Source: Ovis canadensis (Eukaryota > Chordata > Mammalia > Artiodactyla > Bovidae). From it: a DNA stretch of 64,000 nt. Position 1 is the stretch's first letter. Each line of letters opens with the position of its first letter. The DNA lies in the NCBI RefSeq assembly GCF_042477335.2, contig NC_091251.1, positions 36,286,501 to 36,350,500 of the forward strand, written 5' to 3'. Both the position numbers and the translations under genes were made by a program. The notes under the pieces were generated by a model. It saw only the letters and a list, made by a program, of their open reading frames with translations, was not told the origin of the DNA and made no database searches. This document shows positions 1 through 47,949 of the stretch, piece by piece.

Positions 1-42
1 TCCTCATTAATGGCCCTATAATTTGATCCCCCTTTGTACTCC

Positions 43-138
43 AGGAGATAGTGAAGGACAGGAAAGCCTGGTGTGCTCCAGTCCACAGGGTCACGAAGAG
101 TTGGACATGACTTAGCCACTGAACACCACCACCACTTT
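43..138 (+). repeat. BovB/Bov-A 3' end fragment
   Basis: The run contains the typical ruminant end: AGCCTGG, a CAGTCC-CAGGGTCAC block, then GAGTTGGACATGACTTAG and an ACC-rich tail. It is truncated at the 5' end. Confidence 0.75.
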
Positions 139-1189
139 GATCTGCCTTTGTACAAAGGAATGGACTAGACTCAGAAAGGTTTATTTACTTTGTGAATAGG
201 AATTTGAACCCACATCCCTGTGACTTTAAGCCCCTGAGGCTTCCACATACAAATGTAACTAAAATAGGAATTAGAAGATAATTATCCCAAAAAAGTACTT
301 AACAAAAATGCTATGAAAACTCATATGGAACTGACTACTCTTAGCTTGATAGAGAAAAGCAGAGATGTGTTAAATCCAATGGACGCATTTTAAAGTTCTT
401 GTATTAGTGGACATTTGTGCTTTTTTGGATGCAGCTGATCACTCTTTCCCCCTGCAACTCTCTCCTCTCTCTGCTTCGGTTGCATTGCACTTTCTGCTTC
501 TCTAGCTTTGCCTTGTCTACCTGCTTAATAGGTGTGGCTTATTCTGACTCTTAAATACTGATGTTCTCCTGGGTTCCTCTGTAGCTTTTCTCACTCCACA
601 CCCAAAATCTCAAATTTGGGGGTTTCCTGCTAAGTGTTTTGTTTAGCCTGCCAAGTGTTTAAAACGTTTTTAAAAATTAGTTATCTTTGTTTAAAACCTG
701 GAAGACTTACATAAAGCCCTGTATTTCTGGCTTTTGGAAAACCTAAAGTTCTCTCTCAACCTCAGATTTGTGTTTCCATATGGCAACACTTAACTAAGAG
801 CTGAACAGCAGCTGCTTTCTTTGGAGTGGACATTCAGTTCTTCCCAGACCCCCAGCATTCTCTGTTGTCTTCCCAACAGCATTGGTGCGGTGTTATATAT
901 ACTTGCTCTGCTCTTCATATTCTGAGTTCTTCCCACTCGTAAAACTACTGTTTTGATACTGATAATTCCAAATCTGTCACCAAGGCAACTTTTAGATTTA
1001 TACATCCAGCCTCCCATTGAATGTCAGTACTTGACATGCTATAGGCAACTCAGACTACAGTGGCTGAACTCCTCTTTCCCTGTAAACTCTAGGTTCTACC
1101 AGTTTTTATCCACTAAGTTTTACTAAACTCTCTCCCTTCCTTCCCTTCATTACCTTTGGAACCACATTGCTATGATTTGGGTTCTCATC

Positions 1190-1240
1190 ATTAGAGTTGG
1201 ACACGACTGAAGCGACTTAGCAGCAGCAGCAGCAGCATCT
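1190..1240 (+). repeat. Bov-tA SINE 3' fragment with AGC tail
   Basis: GAGTTGGACACGACTGAAGC followed by GACTTAGCAGCAGCAGCAGC is the 3' end typical of young bovid Bov-tA/SINE2 elements. Only the last ~50 bp are present. Confidence 0.8.
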
Positions 1241-2344
1241 TGCAAGAATTCCTGGTTGCAAACCACAGAAATCATCTTTTGACTAACTTAAGCTGAAAGG
1301 GAACATATTCAAAGGATGTTGTGTGGCTCACATGGGAATGCTAGAGAATCTGATTTAGAAATTGATCTGGAACCAAGGGAAGTTGGAGACACGGAGAATG
1401 TGGGCAGGATCATAGCACTGACAGTCTGTTTATGATGCTGCAGAATTCGAGTGTCTCCCATTGCTGAATATTGTCTAACTGGCTGATTAGACAATATTTT
1501 TTGTATTGCCACTGCAAAATCAAGGTTTTCCACAGGAGTGTCCACTTAAACTGGGCAAAGTTATGTGTATGTATACTTCTTCCCCAACTGGAAGGGGAAG
1601 TAGAACCTCACCCCTCATTTCAGTACCCCCCACCCACCCACTCGAGCTCTGTAATGGGACTTAAGATCCAGTCTTCCATTGAAGATTTTACCTTGAGTTA
1701 GTCTCTAATATAGGAAGGCAGGGGTGCAGGAAAAAAAAAAATCAACAAGCATCCACATTACAACTCTTTTCTGGACTACCATAGCAGCCTCCTAGCTGCT
1801 TCTGTGTCCTCTGTTCCCTCATCCCCCAAATCTGTTCTCTATCCAGCAGCCAGAGCTAGCTAACTAAAATGCATATTTGATTGTATGATTCCATCTTTCA
1901 GTGGCTCCTTGGACACCTGTAATGCTTCAATGTGGCATTCAAGGCTTTTTCCTTGAAAGATCTGCCCCTTACCTCCCCCTTCAATTTTTGTCTCCTTCTG
2001 ATTTCTTCTTTGTGATTTACACTTAGGCAAGACTGAACTTCTGAACTACTTGGACCTTCCTCTATATATCTCATACTGCTTTTCACTGCCCTGCTTTCTT
2101 TTGCTTTTCCTCTTACTGTCCCTGTTGCCTGAACACCCCTTTCTTGTAGCTCACCTTCCCTTCCCAAGTTAACTCCTCATCCTTTAAGAGACTACTTCCT
2201 TAATACCTTTTCTTGTAATTTATTAAGTCCCTTTGACCTGAAGGGCGTGTATTCCATTGGACATTTGTCACCGCTGGCATAGTCCCTACTCTTCCTAATC
2301 TCCCCACATGTGTACACAAATGTACTCCTTCCTGTCTTAGGTTC

Positions 2345-2735
2345 TTTGAGGGTGAAGTGAGTGAAAGTCTCATCCAGCTACTGGAGTGAGTAGCCTTTCC
2401 CGTCTCCAGGGGATCTTCCCGACCCAGGGACTGAACCCAGGTCTCCCGCATTGCAGGTGGATTCTTTACCAGCTGAGCCACAAGGGAAGCCCAAGAATAC
2501 TAGAGTGGGTAGCCTTTCCTTTCTCCAGGGGATCTTCCCGACTCAGGGATTGAACCCAGGTCTCCCGCATTGCAGGTGGATTCTTTACCAGCTGAGCCAC
2601 AAGGGAAGCCCAAGAATACTGGAGTGGATAGCCTGTCCATCCTCCAGCAGATATTCCCGACCCAGGAATCAAACCAGTGTCTCCTGCATTGCAGATGGAT
2701 TCTTTACCAACTGAGCTATCAGGGAAGCCTCTTTG
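2345..2735 (-). repeat. Three head-to-tail Bov-A units, ~119-bp period
   Basis: The motif GCAGGTGGATTCTTTACCAG (third copy GCAGATGGATTC) recurs near 2453, 2572 and 2691, a regular 119-bp spacing. Each unit also has the GGGATCTTCCCGACCCAGG-type segment. Bov-A2 is known as a dimer of Bov-A monomers, so this is a trimeric or partly amplified copy on the minus strand. Confidence 0.85.
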
Positions 2736-3003
2736 AGGGTGGAGATTATCTGATTCATCTTTGGTTCTCTAATGCTACCATATTACTCTGTATATTGTAT
2801 GCTCAGTAAATGTTCAGATAATGAAGAGGTATTTGATGTGGGTCCTAAAGGATAAGTAAGATTTTGAGAAAACAAAGAAATGGAATAAGAGTAACATAAT
2901 TTGAAGGCAAGTGTACTACTTAGGCCCAGATGAGAAAAAAATATATTGACAATATTGTCTGTTTTGGCCAGCATATAAATGTGTATGTAGAATAGTGGGA
3001 AAT

Positions 3004-3150
3004 AAGACTAGAAAGGCAGGGAGTTTCCTGGTGGTCCAATGGTTAGGATTCAGCTCTGCCACTGCCTTGGCTCTGGGTTCAATCCATGATTGGGGAACTA
3101 AGAGCCTGCAGTCCATGGGGTATGGCTAAAAAAAAAAGACTAGAAAGGCA
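3004..3150 (+). repeat. CHR-type (tRNA-Glu-derived) SINE with target-site duplication
   Basis: The body at about 3019-3135 begins with a tRNA-like GTGGTCCAATGGTTAGGA (A box) and has GGTTCAATCC (B box), then an A tail. Identical 15-bp copies of AAGACTAGAAAGGCA flank it at 3004-3018 and 3136-3150. It is a retroposon, not a functional tRNA gene. Confidence 0.88.
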
Positions 3151-3338
3151 AAGTGTGGTCTTTTAGGGATTATATCTTAAGTAACAGGGAATCTTTAAAA
3201 GTTTTTAAGCAGGTGACTGATTTAGCTATCCTGTGTTTTAGGAAACTAATCTGATAGCAGAAAGAATTAGTAGGGGGAGAGAGGCTTCTTTCTGTTATAG
3301 GAGCTGCATAAATGAAGTGGCAGCAGAAATAAAGTGAG

Positions 3339-3450
3339 AAAGATGAATCCTAACTTTGCCACTTGGTTTCATGGTTGTATCACTCAGCTGTAAGCCTCGG
3401 TTTTCTCATCTGTGCAACAAGAGAACTGACTTGATGTGATTGGGAAGCTG
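3339..3450. repeat. MIR-like fragment
   Basis: The block with ACTTTGCCACTTG, then CTCGGTTTTCTCATCTGTG, then a short A-rich GAGAACTGA segment has the layout of the conserved core of mammalian-wide MIR SINEs. It is diverged and the ends are approximate. Confidence 0.6.
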
Positions 3451-4429
3451 GCCAGCTCCACTATCTGTGATACATTTTCAGGAGAGCCGATGGGACTGGG
3501 CAAATGGTTGAAAAATGGATACAAGAGGAAGTTTCAGATGCAACTTTGAAGTTTGGAGCCTGAGTGAATGGGAGAACAGTATTGCTGTTTACTGGAGTGG
3601 GGATTGGGTGTCCCTAGCATTAGTGGTAAGGCAAAGATCTTTTAAAAATAGGAGATCTAAGGCCAAGTTGATCTTCCTAGTTTGTATCATAGAGCACAGA
3701 AAGTAGGATTTCAGTGTTGAGAGTGTTTACATTTCAGGGGAAATTAGTGGTCAGGAGGTAAGCAGCTGTTTTTATTAACAGTTTACTTTGAGGGATTTAA
3801 GCTTGTACCATCATTCTGGGGTTGCCAACCCTGGGAATTAGAGTGGTCTGAAGTGGCACTGCAAACTGGACCCTGACCCATATATCAGAGGGGCTGAGTT
3901 TCAAGAGCAGCGAGGTGAGGGCCAGAGCCCAGGTTTGGGGGTTAGGAGTAGGTGTGCATTTTGGAGGTGGAGTGCTTGGGAATTGGTCGTGAGTACCTGA
4001 GATTACTTTCTAGAAAGTGATACTGATGCTTAAGGGTTAGACTATCAAGAATGCAATTTGGGTTGCAGCAGAGAGAGCGCTTCATCTTTGAAGAGAAGAG
4101 GGCTCCGTGTTTCAGCAGTTGGGCTGACTCACTCCTCTGATGGATGGAAGATGTGGCCCCTTTTAATGGGTCGTGGGATAAGGGGTAGTCACCACAGCAG
4201 AGGCGCTGACAGGACTAAGAGGCAGGGGATTCAGAGGGAGGCGGAGTTGGCCTAGTGTGGAACCCTCTCTCCCGAGTTTACGCTCTTTGGTGTGCAGAAA
4301 AGAGTGTTGGAGGTGGGGGAATTGAATCTCCAGGACTAGTTTCCCTCAGCTTGAGACCATTCCTTTGGCCAGGCTCCTTTTTTTTTTTTTCAAGCAAGCT
4401 GCAGGCTTCGCCTCGGCCCTGGAAACCGG

Positions 4430-5000
4430 ATAGGCCTCTCCGTGCGCTCTCAACCTAACCCCGCGGTGGCGGGGGAGGGGGAAGCTCTGTTTAGTCCCAC
4501 CCTTTGCGCTGTTTTGCGTCCTTGCGCCTGTGGTGAGTGGCAGCGGAGTGGAGCGAATAAGGACGTGGGGCGGGCAGGAGCATCAAGTTAGGTTGCGCAG
4601 GAGGAGGGGGAACTGGTGCTGGAGAGACAGCGAGAGGGGCGAACCGGCCCCCCACGGCCGCTGCAGGTAAAGGCACCTCTATTACCCTGCTGGGGTGAGA
4701 CACAGCTCCTTTTCTCCTTCAGGGCTTGTCGGACCTTCCCGCCTGTAGCTTCCGCCCTAACATTGCTCGCCCCCCCCCCCCACCCCGGGCATCCACACCC
4801 CCCCACCCCGCATCTTCGCGTCTTGACCATCCGCACCCTGGAGGGCACCCCACTGGCTCACTCCCTCAAGTGCATGTACTTCATCTCCATTTTGGGGGCT
4901 CCAGTTGCCAGAAATCTCCCGCCTCTGCTGTGTGGGCCTTACTGGCACCAACACTGGCAGTATGAGCAGGTAATGCACCCGGGTGCCCGCCACCCCCGCC
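4430..5000 (+). promoter_or_regulatory. CHD8: Probable CHD8 promoter (GC-rich segment)
   Basis: GC content and CpG density rise sharply here against AT-rich flanks, with CCGCGGTGGCGGGG, a GGGCGGG GC box and no TATA box. It lies about 5.5 kb upstream of the CHD8 start codon, consistent as I recall with the known human arrangement of a distant non-coding first exon. C-homopolymer runs occur near 4770-4810. The promoter role is inferred from composition and position only. Confidence 0.6.
4560..4666 (+). other. CHD8: Candidate non-coding first exon of CHD8
   Basis: A GC-rich segment ends in CCGCTGCAG followed by a strong donor, GTAAAGG, at 4667. A 5' UTR exon here would splice to the acceptor TTTCTACAACAG ending at 9950. 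The 5' boundary is a guess because the transcription start cannot be read from sequence. Human CHD8 has one non-coding exon plus 37 coding exons in its long form, which would fit. Confidence 0.5.
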
Positions 5001-7351
5001 TCCAGTCGCGTTTTCCTCTCCATCAGTCCCATACTTCCTTACCTTGCTCTTTCCCTTCTTCCACAGGAGCACAAAATTTCTGTACTTTTTCCTTTACCCC
5101 TTGAACGTATGTACATGGTTCTAGCGTTCATACTTGCCTATTTTGCTTTCCCTGTTTATTCAGAAGGACTCACTTTACCAGCCATGTTTGCCCCAAATGT
5201 CCATACTCCTGATTGAGGTGTGAGTGCTTTTTCCTTCAGTAACTGGGAAAACAAACAAAAAAGAGCAGCCACACATTTGGCAGTGAGAATGGTGAAGACA
5301 GAGAAAATGGCCTAGGATCTTGATATTCTTGAGGAAATCTCCTGAGTGGCTTCAAGTTAAATAGCTCCATTTCTTATGGTCTGTGTCCTTCCATCCTGAT
5401 CCTTTGCTGACCCTAAGTTGTGATTCCATTCACATAGGATGTTTATTTCCTGTTTCTTTATAAGACTTAAGACCCTTTGGGTCTCACAGATGTCTCCATG
5501 GTGCAGTTTTTAAGTCCTTCTCTTTTAAAAATTATATTGACTATCTTCATTTTAAGCCTTCTGATTTATTTTATTTTCAAGAGATTTCTTCAGATTGCTT
5601 CTATCTTTTGTTTCCATAGAATGTTTATGTCTGCCTGCCTGCCACTGATCTTGAAAGGATACAGTTTCCAATAACAAGATTAATACTTTGAAGTAAAATA
5701 GTTTGTTCTTTGAGCAGTTAGAGGTTAAGTGGTCATGGCTGGTACTTTGTAAAGATGCAGCCTTCCCCTCCCCCAAAAGGTCATTTGTTGTCATTATGCC
5801 ATTCATCTGTTATCTTCTAAGAGGATGGGCAGTGTAGAGAAATCTGTAAATGGAGAATGGATGTCTGAAGGTCAGTTTATGTATTAGACAACTGGGCTAA
5901 TTTTTCTTGCAGTATTTCTCATCTATCATAAACAAAATGATGAACTTCCTTTTGAGAGGCCATAAGAAATCCTATCCCATCACATAAATGTCGATAATCT
6001 TTCCAAACCAGGCATGCTTCTTTCTCTGTCCACACCTGCCTGCGCTACACCGCCCCCCAACCCCCACCCCCACCATGTTGTCTTTTACATACCCTCACAG
6101 GCCAAGAGATATGGTTCAGTTTTATTGAATATAAATAATGTAAACAGTGAGATTGTTTCCATTTGACAAATGTAAAGTTATAACATTAAAGGTACATTTT
6201 CAAACTTCACATACCTTCCATCTCCCAGTTGAGAATCACTGCTTTGTTGAAAGATTTGGGGAGATTGAGATTGAAAAGTATAGCATGGAATTAAAACTTA
6301 GTCCTTTATGATTGGACAGACAAGTTGTTTTTGAAATGGGCAAGGGTACCAGGAGGCACATAAAATAAAAACAGGAGAGCTGGGACTCTAGATTTCTAAG
6401 AAAACCCAGAAGAACTATATTAAAGGTGGTAAAGCTGCCAACATCAGTATTTATTTATTTCGAGGGGAAGGAGTAGTTTCTCCTTAAAAAAGAAGGTGAG
6501 ATGAAGGGCTGTTATATAAAGAATCTCTACGGCTTGTTATCTCGAAGTTGTAGATGGATAGCTTTGAATTTTAATCTCAACTGACTAGTTGGTTCTACTT
6601 CCCTCATATCCCACACCCTCCCCCCCACCCCACAAGTTTTCTGTCATTAGTCTACTTGTTAGTTTGGAATTATGGAAAATGTTTAAGTACAGCCATCAAA
6701 CTGTCTTTTGAACATATGCATATGTTTCTCTTTGGGTCAATGGAAGGTGAAGGCTGGCTTTTCATTCTCAATATGATAAAAGTCTGCTATGATTTCTTTA
6801 TCTAGGGAGTAGCTTTACTTAAGGTTATCTTAAGGGTTTCATATATTTGACTGCTTAACATTTATTTATTTTTGTTACCAGGATTTGAATTATGGAAAGA
6901 GAATTCATGAGGTAGATGAACTTGGTAGAATAGGCCAGATATGGGTATAGCTAGGATGACCCATAAGTAAGAATAGGAGGGAGTAAGAAAGTTGGCGGTA
7001 CATTTGGAGAAGGCTTATTCTTTTGAGAGTCAAGGACAGATTTAAAGATGTGAGTTAAAAAAGAAGCTGTAGGCTAGGATTAAAAAATTCATATACAATG
7101 AATTAGGTCAGGTAGGGGTGAGTTGATGGAATGGAACTGAGAAGTAGTGAGATTTGATGTGTGGCATTGTCGGTGGTGAGATTTTTTAAATTGGGGGGCC
7201 TTGACTGAACCAGGAGAAGCAGGAATTTGGTCCCAAAATTGGAAAGGGAGATAAATAAGTACATTGACCTTTAAGAGCTTAATGCTTGAGTCATATGGAA
7301 GTAAGGAAATATTTGAGAAGCTGTTAACCTGGTTTTTCCCATTAAAAAATG

Positions 7352-7354
<3 letters not shown>

Positions 7355-7389
<35 letters not shown>
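7355..7389. repeat. (TC)n microsatellite
   Basis: About 17 uninterrupted TC dinucleotides followed by TTCTCTGAG. It is likely polymorphic. The minus-strand reading frame through it that encodes alternating Arg-Glu is a repeat artefact. Confidence 0.95.
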
Positions 7390-7395
<6 letters not shown>

Positions 7396-8793
7396 GAGAC
7401 TGGGCTTTTGCGGAGGGAAGAAAGAACATTTGGGTGAATAAATAGCAAGGAGTCCTGGAAAGGACAGAATCCTCCATGGAAGAAAGGAAGGTTATAAACT
7501 ATTAACAGTGTAAACTTCTAGTTAGTGGGAACTTTCACTGTATTTTTTGTGTGACAGCTGACTGTTAGATATTTAGTGTAGTTTCTCTGACAGTGAATAG
7601 GAGGTGAAAAGATAATATGTAGCAAAGTAGGGCATAACTAGGAAAAGATGATAGAAGTATTGAAAAAATTTATAAAATTATTGAGTAGATTTTTATTAAA
7701 TTAAGAAATATTTATAAGTCTTCTGATCACCATTTTGAGTAGTTTTGGGGCAGGCGTTAGATAGGAGAGGCTGGGATGAGCTTGTGGAATACTTTAGCCA
7801 GGAATGGGAAGTGATGCGGACCTTGCTTGAGATGTGAAGGGATACAGTTACTGAAGCTCGAAAGATCTTGTTTAACATTGGTGGAGATGCTCTGTATGGT
7901 TTGTAATTTTGAAAAACTGCTGTGCCAACTACTGATGAGTCTGTTCTCTTATCTGTGTCTCAGTTTCTGGGCTACTTACCCACATTATATTAATTTTGCA
8001 GGGATAACTGGAATGAGTTGAGGAGGAGGGAAAAAAGCTTGGGGTTTGTGTGAAAAAGTCTTCAGTCTAGTCTGTTCTGTGTCACTGACAAATTTCTTTT
8101 CTGGTTTCTTCTAAAAGTAGGAGAAATGGTGTTACCGATGCTTTCCTGGATTGACACATACTGAAATCGTATACAGAAAGCAAATACTACATTTTCAAAC
8201 AGTTACAGGGTGATATACTTAAAACTCCTTGTCTTGGTTTTTCCTTTTTCCAACATTTTATGTACTTAAAAGCCCCATATGTGGATTTTGTAAACATAGT
8301 TTCAGTTATTTGTAGGACAGTTTTTCAAGATAGGAAGTTTTCTACTGTCTCATCTTAGAATCAGAGAATACCAGTTAATTTCTCTAAGAACAGAATAGTT
8401 AATTTCAGATACCACAGGCACTTAATTCATTTAAATTTTTTTGAGTAGCTACTGTGTATGTGATATTGATCTGGCAATTTAGAGATCCACAGATGAATAA
8501 GATGTGGTCCCCACCATTCAGGAGCTCTTCTGTCTTGAAGAAAGAGGAGCTGGGCCACCAGGCAGGGTTGTGCAGGGTGTGCGTTGCACATGTTCATCAT
8601 CATCACAGATAATATGCTTAATATGATAATTTTCCAGCAGATGGCAGACAAGCATCTTGAGCAGGCAGCTTTTTATAATTTGCACAAAGGAACCTTTTGG
8701 TCCTTTAGAGGAAATGGACAAGAGACTTATCATTTTAATAAAATGTTAAATATAAGTGCTTTAAATAAGGTGCAGGCAATGTTGTGGGTATTT

Positions 8794-9004
8794 AAAGAAG
8801 ATGAGAGTTTCCTTGGTGGCTCATCAGTAAAGAATCTGCCCATCAATGCAGGAGATGTGGGTTCAATTCCTGGGTGGGGAACCAACTCCAGTATTCTTGC
8901 CTGGGAAATCCCATGGATGGAGAAGCTTGGTGGGCTGTAGTCCATGGGGTTGCAAAAGGGTCAGACATGACTTAGTGATTAAACAACAACAACAAAGAAG
9001 ATGA
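8794..9004 (+). repeat. Bov-tA SINE with target-site duplication
   Basis: It contains CTTGGTGGCTCATCAGTAAA (tRNA-like head), GTGGGTTCAATTCCTGGG (B-box part), ACTCCAGTATTCTTGCCTGG and a GTCAGACATGACTTAG end with a CAA-rich tail. AAAGAAGATGA occurs on both sides (8794-8804 and 8994-9004), marking the insertion. Confidence 0.9.
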
Positions 9005-9950
9005 AGGGACTGGGTCATCACAAATTGCTCACCTTATGGAGGTGCAGGGCTCGCCTTACTGAGTAGAAGACCTTTGAGGATGTTAAAGATTTTAGCTGGA
9101 AGAGATGTTTGTGGGGAGGGTGGTAAAGATGTTCCAGGCAGAAAATAGAGCAAAATAGGCAAAGTCATGCAGATAGGAATGTCATTAAGGGAACTGGATT
9201 ATCTGTTTGGACTGAAATCTAGGGTATATATAGGAAGTGATGAGCATACAGGAAATGATGAGAGTGAAAGTTGGAAACATAAACTGGAACGAAATTGTAG
9301 AATTCTTTGACTCTTCTCCCAGAGAAGGTTTTGATCTTAAATATGAGAAAGCGGGGAGGGGACTTAATAACAGAAGCACAATGTATAGGTTCACTGATGG
9401 GTGAACTAAAGTCTGTGAGTCTTCCTGAGTAAAATTATACTATAAACTTAGCGAGATTACCCAGTAAGCTTGGTTAAAGGTGTTTATTTTTGCTAGTAGT
9501 AAGTAGAAGTATCGGAATTACAAGGAAAAGTTACAAAATCCAGTATATCCAGAAGCCTCTATCTGTATTCACTGAAGTATTGCTGATATATTGTTCATTG
9601 CTGTCAACTTAAGAATCTGAAATAGAAAGTGAATGAATGTTGCATTTCCTGTTCTGTACCTAAGAATGATAATTGTGAAAAGAAATGGACAGAGACAGTG
9701 GAATTATCTTGACAGACAGAAGCTTCAAAGTGTGTAGGTGTAAGAGCCCCAAAAAGGGGTTGGCTTATTTCTTTTTTTCTCTTTTGGTTTCAAAGCAGAA
9801 GTGTGGATGTTCTTTCTGCTGTGTCTCTGTCCTCAGCTTACCTCACATTTCCTTCTTCTCTTACTATTTTGATGCTATTTGATGTTACGGGCAGAAATTT
9901 TCCCTGAGGTCACCTCCTTTGCTTACTTGTCATTTGTCTTTCTACAACAG

Positions 9951-10165
9951 GAGTTCCATCATCTTCCTCTGAAGACCTAGCCATCTTGCTCCATGAAGGT
10001 CAGGACAGTCTGACATGCACTTGTTTCTTGCCTCTTTACCTGAAGAGTAGTCCTCTTCCATTGTGTACATTTTTTTCTTAATAGGGGAGGGGAGGGGAGA
10101 GCCAGTACCCCCCCTCCCCTTCCCTCCTTAAACCTTGGGGAAGTAACCCCCATTGCTTTCCCAAG
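9951..10165 (+). other. CHD8: CHD8 5' UTR part of the first coding exon
   Basis: The acceptor (polypyrimidine tract, then ACAACAG at 9944-9950) begins the exon that carries the CHD8 start codon. If transcribed as one piece, this leader holds two short upstream reading frames: ATG 9993 with stop 10011-10013 (6 codons), and ATG 10015 with stop 10048-10050 (11 codons). A G-rich/C-rich inverted repeat follows at 10084-10127. Whether a further splice occurs within this leader is unknown. Confidence 0.6.
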
Positions 10166-46845
<36,680 letters not shown>

Positions 46846-47262
46846 AGACCCAGCATGGTCCCCATTGCTTGGGTGGCTGCTGTATTTCATTTACTCTGGC
46901 CCTTGGACTATGGAAAAGTGGGAGGGGCAGGGGAGATGTGGGGAGACCCAGGACTCCAGGAGGTGAAAAGGAAAAAGAACACTTGTACCTGATTGCTTCC
47001 AAATTTGAGAGGATTGGGTGGGTAGGGGAACTCCTAAAATAATACATGATTACTTCCTCGGTTCTGGGGAAGGAAAGGAGACTAGAGCAGCCAACGTGCT
47101 CACCCCTCCCTAGACACCTCCATTAACCACAGACTATGTAGCGCTGGCACTAGCCTCTGGCAGAGCCTGTTCCTGACCGAACTGTGGATACAGCTGGAGG
47201 GTCAGGAACTGTTACCTTCCTTCCCCTTGGCATTAATAAATTTAAGTTAATCCTTTCCCACT
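46846..47262 (+). other. CHD8: CHD8 3' UTR
   Basis: Non-coding sequence following the TGA stop up to about 20 nt beyond the poly(A) signal. It is GC-moderate and contains no repeat I recognise, in keeping with a conserved short UTR. Length is about 0.4 kb if the first signal is used. Confidence 0.75.
47235..47240 (+). terminator. CHD8: CHD8 polyadenylation signal AATAAA
   Basis: A canonical AATAAA 390 nt after the stop codon, followed 25-50 nt later by a T-rich stretch (CTCTTCCCTCGTTCTATATT). It is the first canonical hexamer after the stop and the most likely cleavage signal. Confidence 0.8.
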
Positions 47263-47949
47263 CTTCCCTCGTTCTATATTTGCTCAAACCCAATATAAAT
47301 ATTACCAGTTGATGTTCATGATGGGTAATTTCAACACCACTTTCTTAAAGTTCCTTACTGTTAATGTGTGAAGTTACCTTGGATAGGGCAGACAAGTCAT
47401 CCTTACTCAGTGAAAAGCTTGTACATAAGCATAGGCTTTCGACCTTGCCAAATTATCTAAGCTAAAATAGTAGGCAAAATGTTCCCAGATTCAAAATCCC
47501 CAAGTTCTCCAAGAGATGAGAAAGAAGAATTTCCATCAAGACCCACGTACATTTTGTTTTGAATTAACTGAAATTGTTTCGGGGAAGGCGTAAAAATGGT
47601 GTCACTTCATGAACTGTGGCAGGGGACTGGCTGGCTGGAAGGATGCTGTCACGGCTTGAGCTCGCATTTGTTTCCTATGACCCCTCCCCTAATCGTCCTA
47701 GCGCTCAAATGAAGCCTGGGCATTTAATTTCCCTTTCAAAGGCGAAGTCCTTCCCCCCTGGCGCCGGCCTAAGTTCAGTTTATCCGCAGGATGTGCTCCC
47801 TCTTACCGGCTTGAGCTCCCTGTCTGCCTGGAGCCCCTAACCCAGCGTCCTATCACCAGGCCTGGAGCGGCAGAGGCTTTTGCTTCCCCACATTTTCTAG
47901 GAGAGAAATCCAGTTATGCTGTAGGCTTCCCACTCCCACCCCAGATCCC

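Larger units (their letters stand above)
1..4430. other. Upstream flank of CHD8, no gene seen
   Basis: No open reading frame here resembles a known protein and no splice-connected exon could be traced. The stretch holds ruminant repeats (listed separately), short pyrimidine-rich tracts around 430-600 and otherwise unremarkable AT-rich sequence. It could be intergenic, or intronic to a longer CHD8 transcript starting outside the window; the sequence alone does not decide. Confidence 0.6.
4667..9950 (+). other. CHD8: Probable CHD8 intron 1 (5' UTR intron)
   Basis: This stretch has no coding exon. It contains a TC microsatellite, one Bov-tA SINE and an old L2/MIR-like fragment near 8435-8560, and is otherwise AT-rich. 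Its ends are a consensus donor (CAG then GTAAAGG) and a polypyrimidine tract with ACAACAG. Status as an intron depends on the inferred first exon. Confidence 0.5.

Noticed and set aside
2345..2735. Regular repeat with 119-bp step resembling an array
   Set aside because: Units are Bov-A SINE monomers, not short repeats with unique spacers; a CRISPR array is not plausible in a mammalian genome.
3023..3135. tRNA-like A and B boxes, also at 15585, 44280, 56850, 58410 and 59500
   Set aside because: They belong to CHR SINEs derived from tRNA-Glu, with target-site duplications or A tails; no intact cloverleaf or acceptor stem was seen.
4616..5104. Open frame of 162 codons on the + strand in the GC-rich segment
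   Set aside because: Low-complexity Pro/His-rich product with no domain features; spans a probable promoter and splice donor. GC-rich DNA gives long chance frames.
7089..7448. Minus-strand 119-codon frame with alternating Arg-Glu
   Set aside because: Caused by the TC microsatellite.
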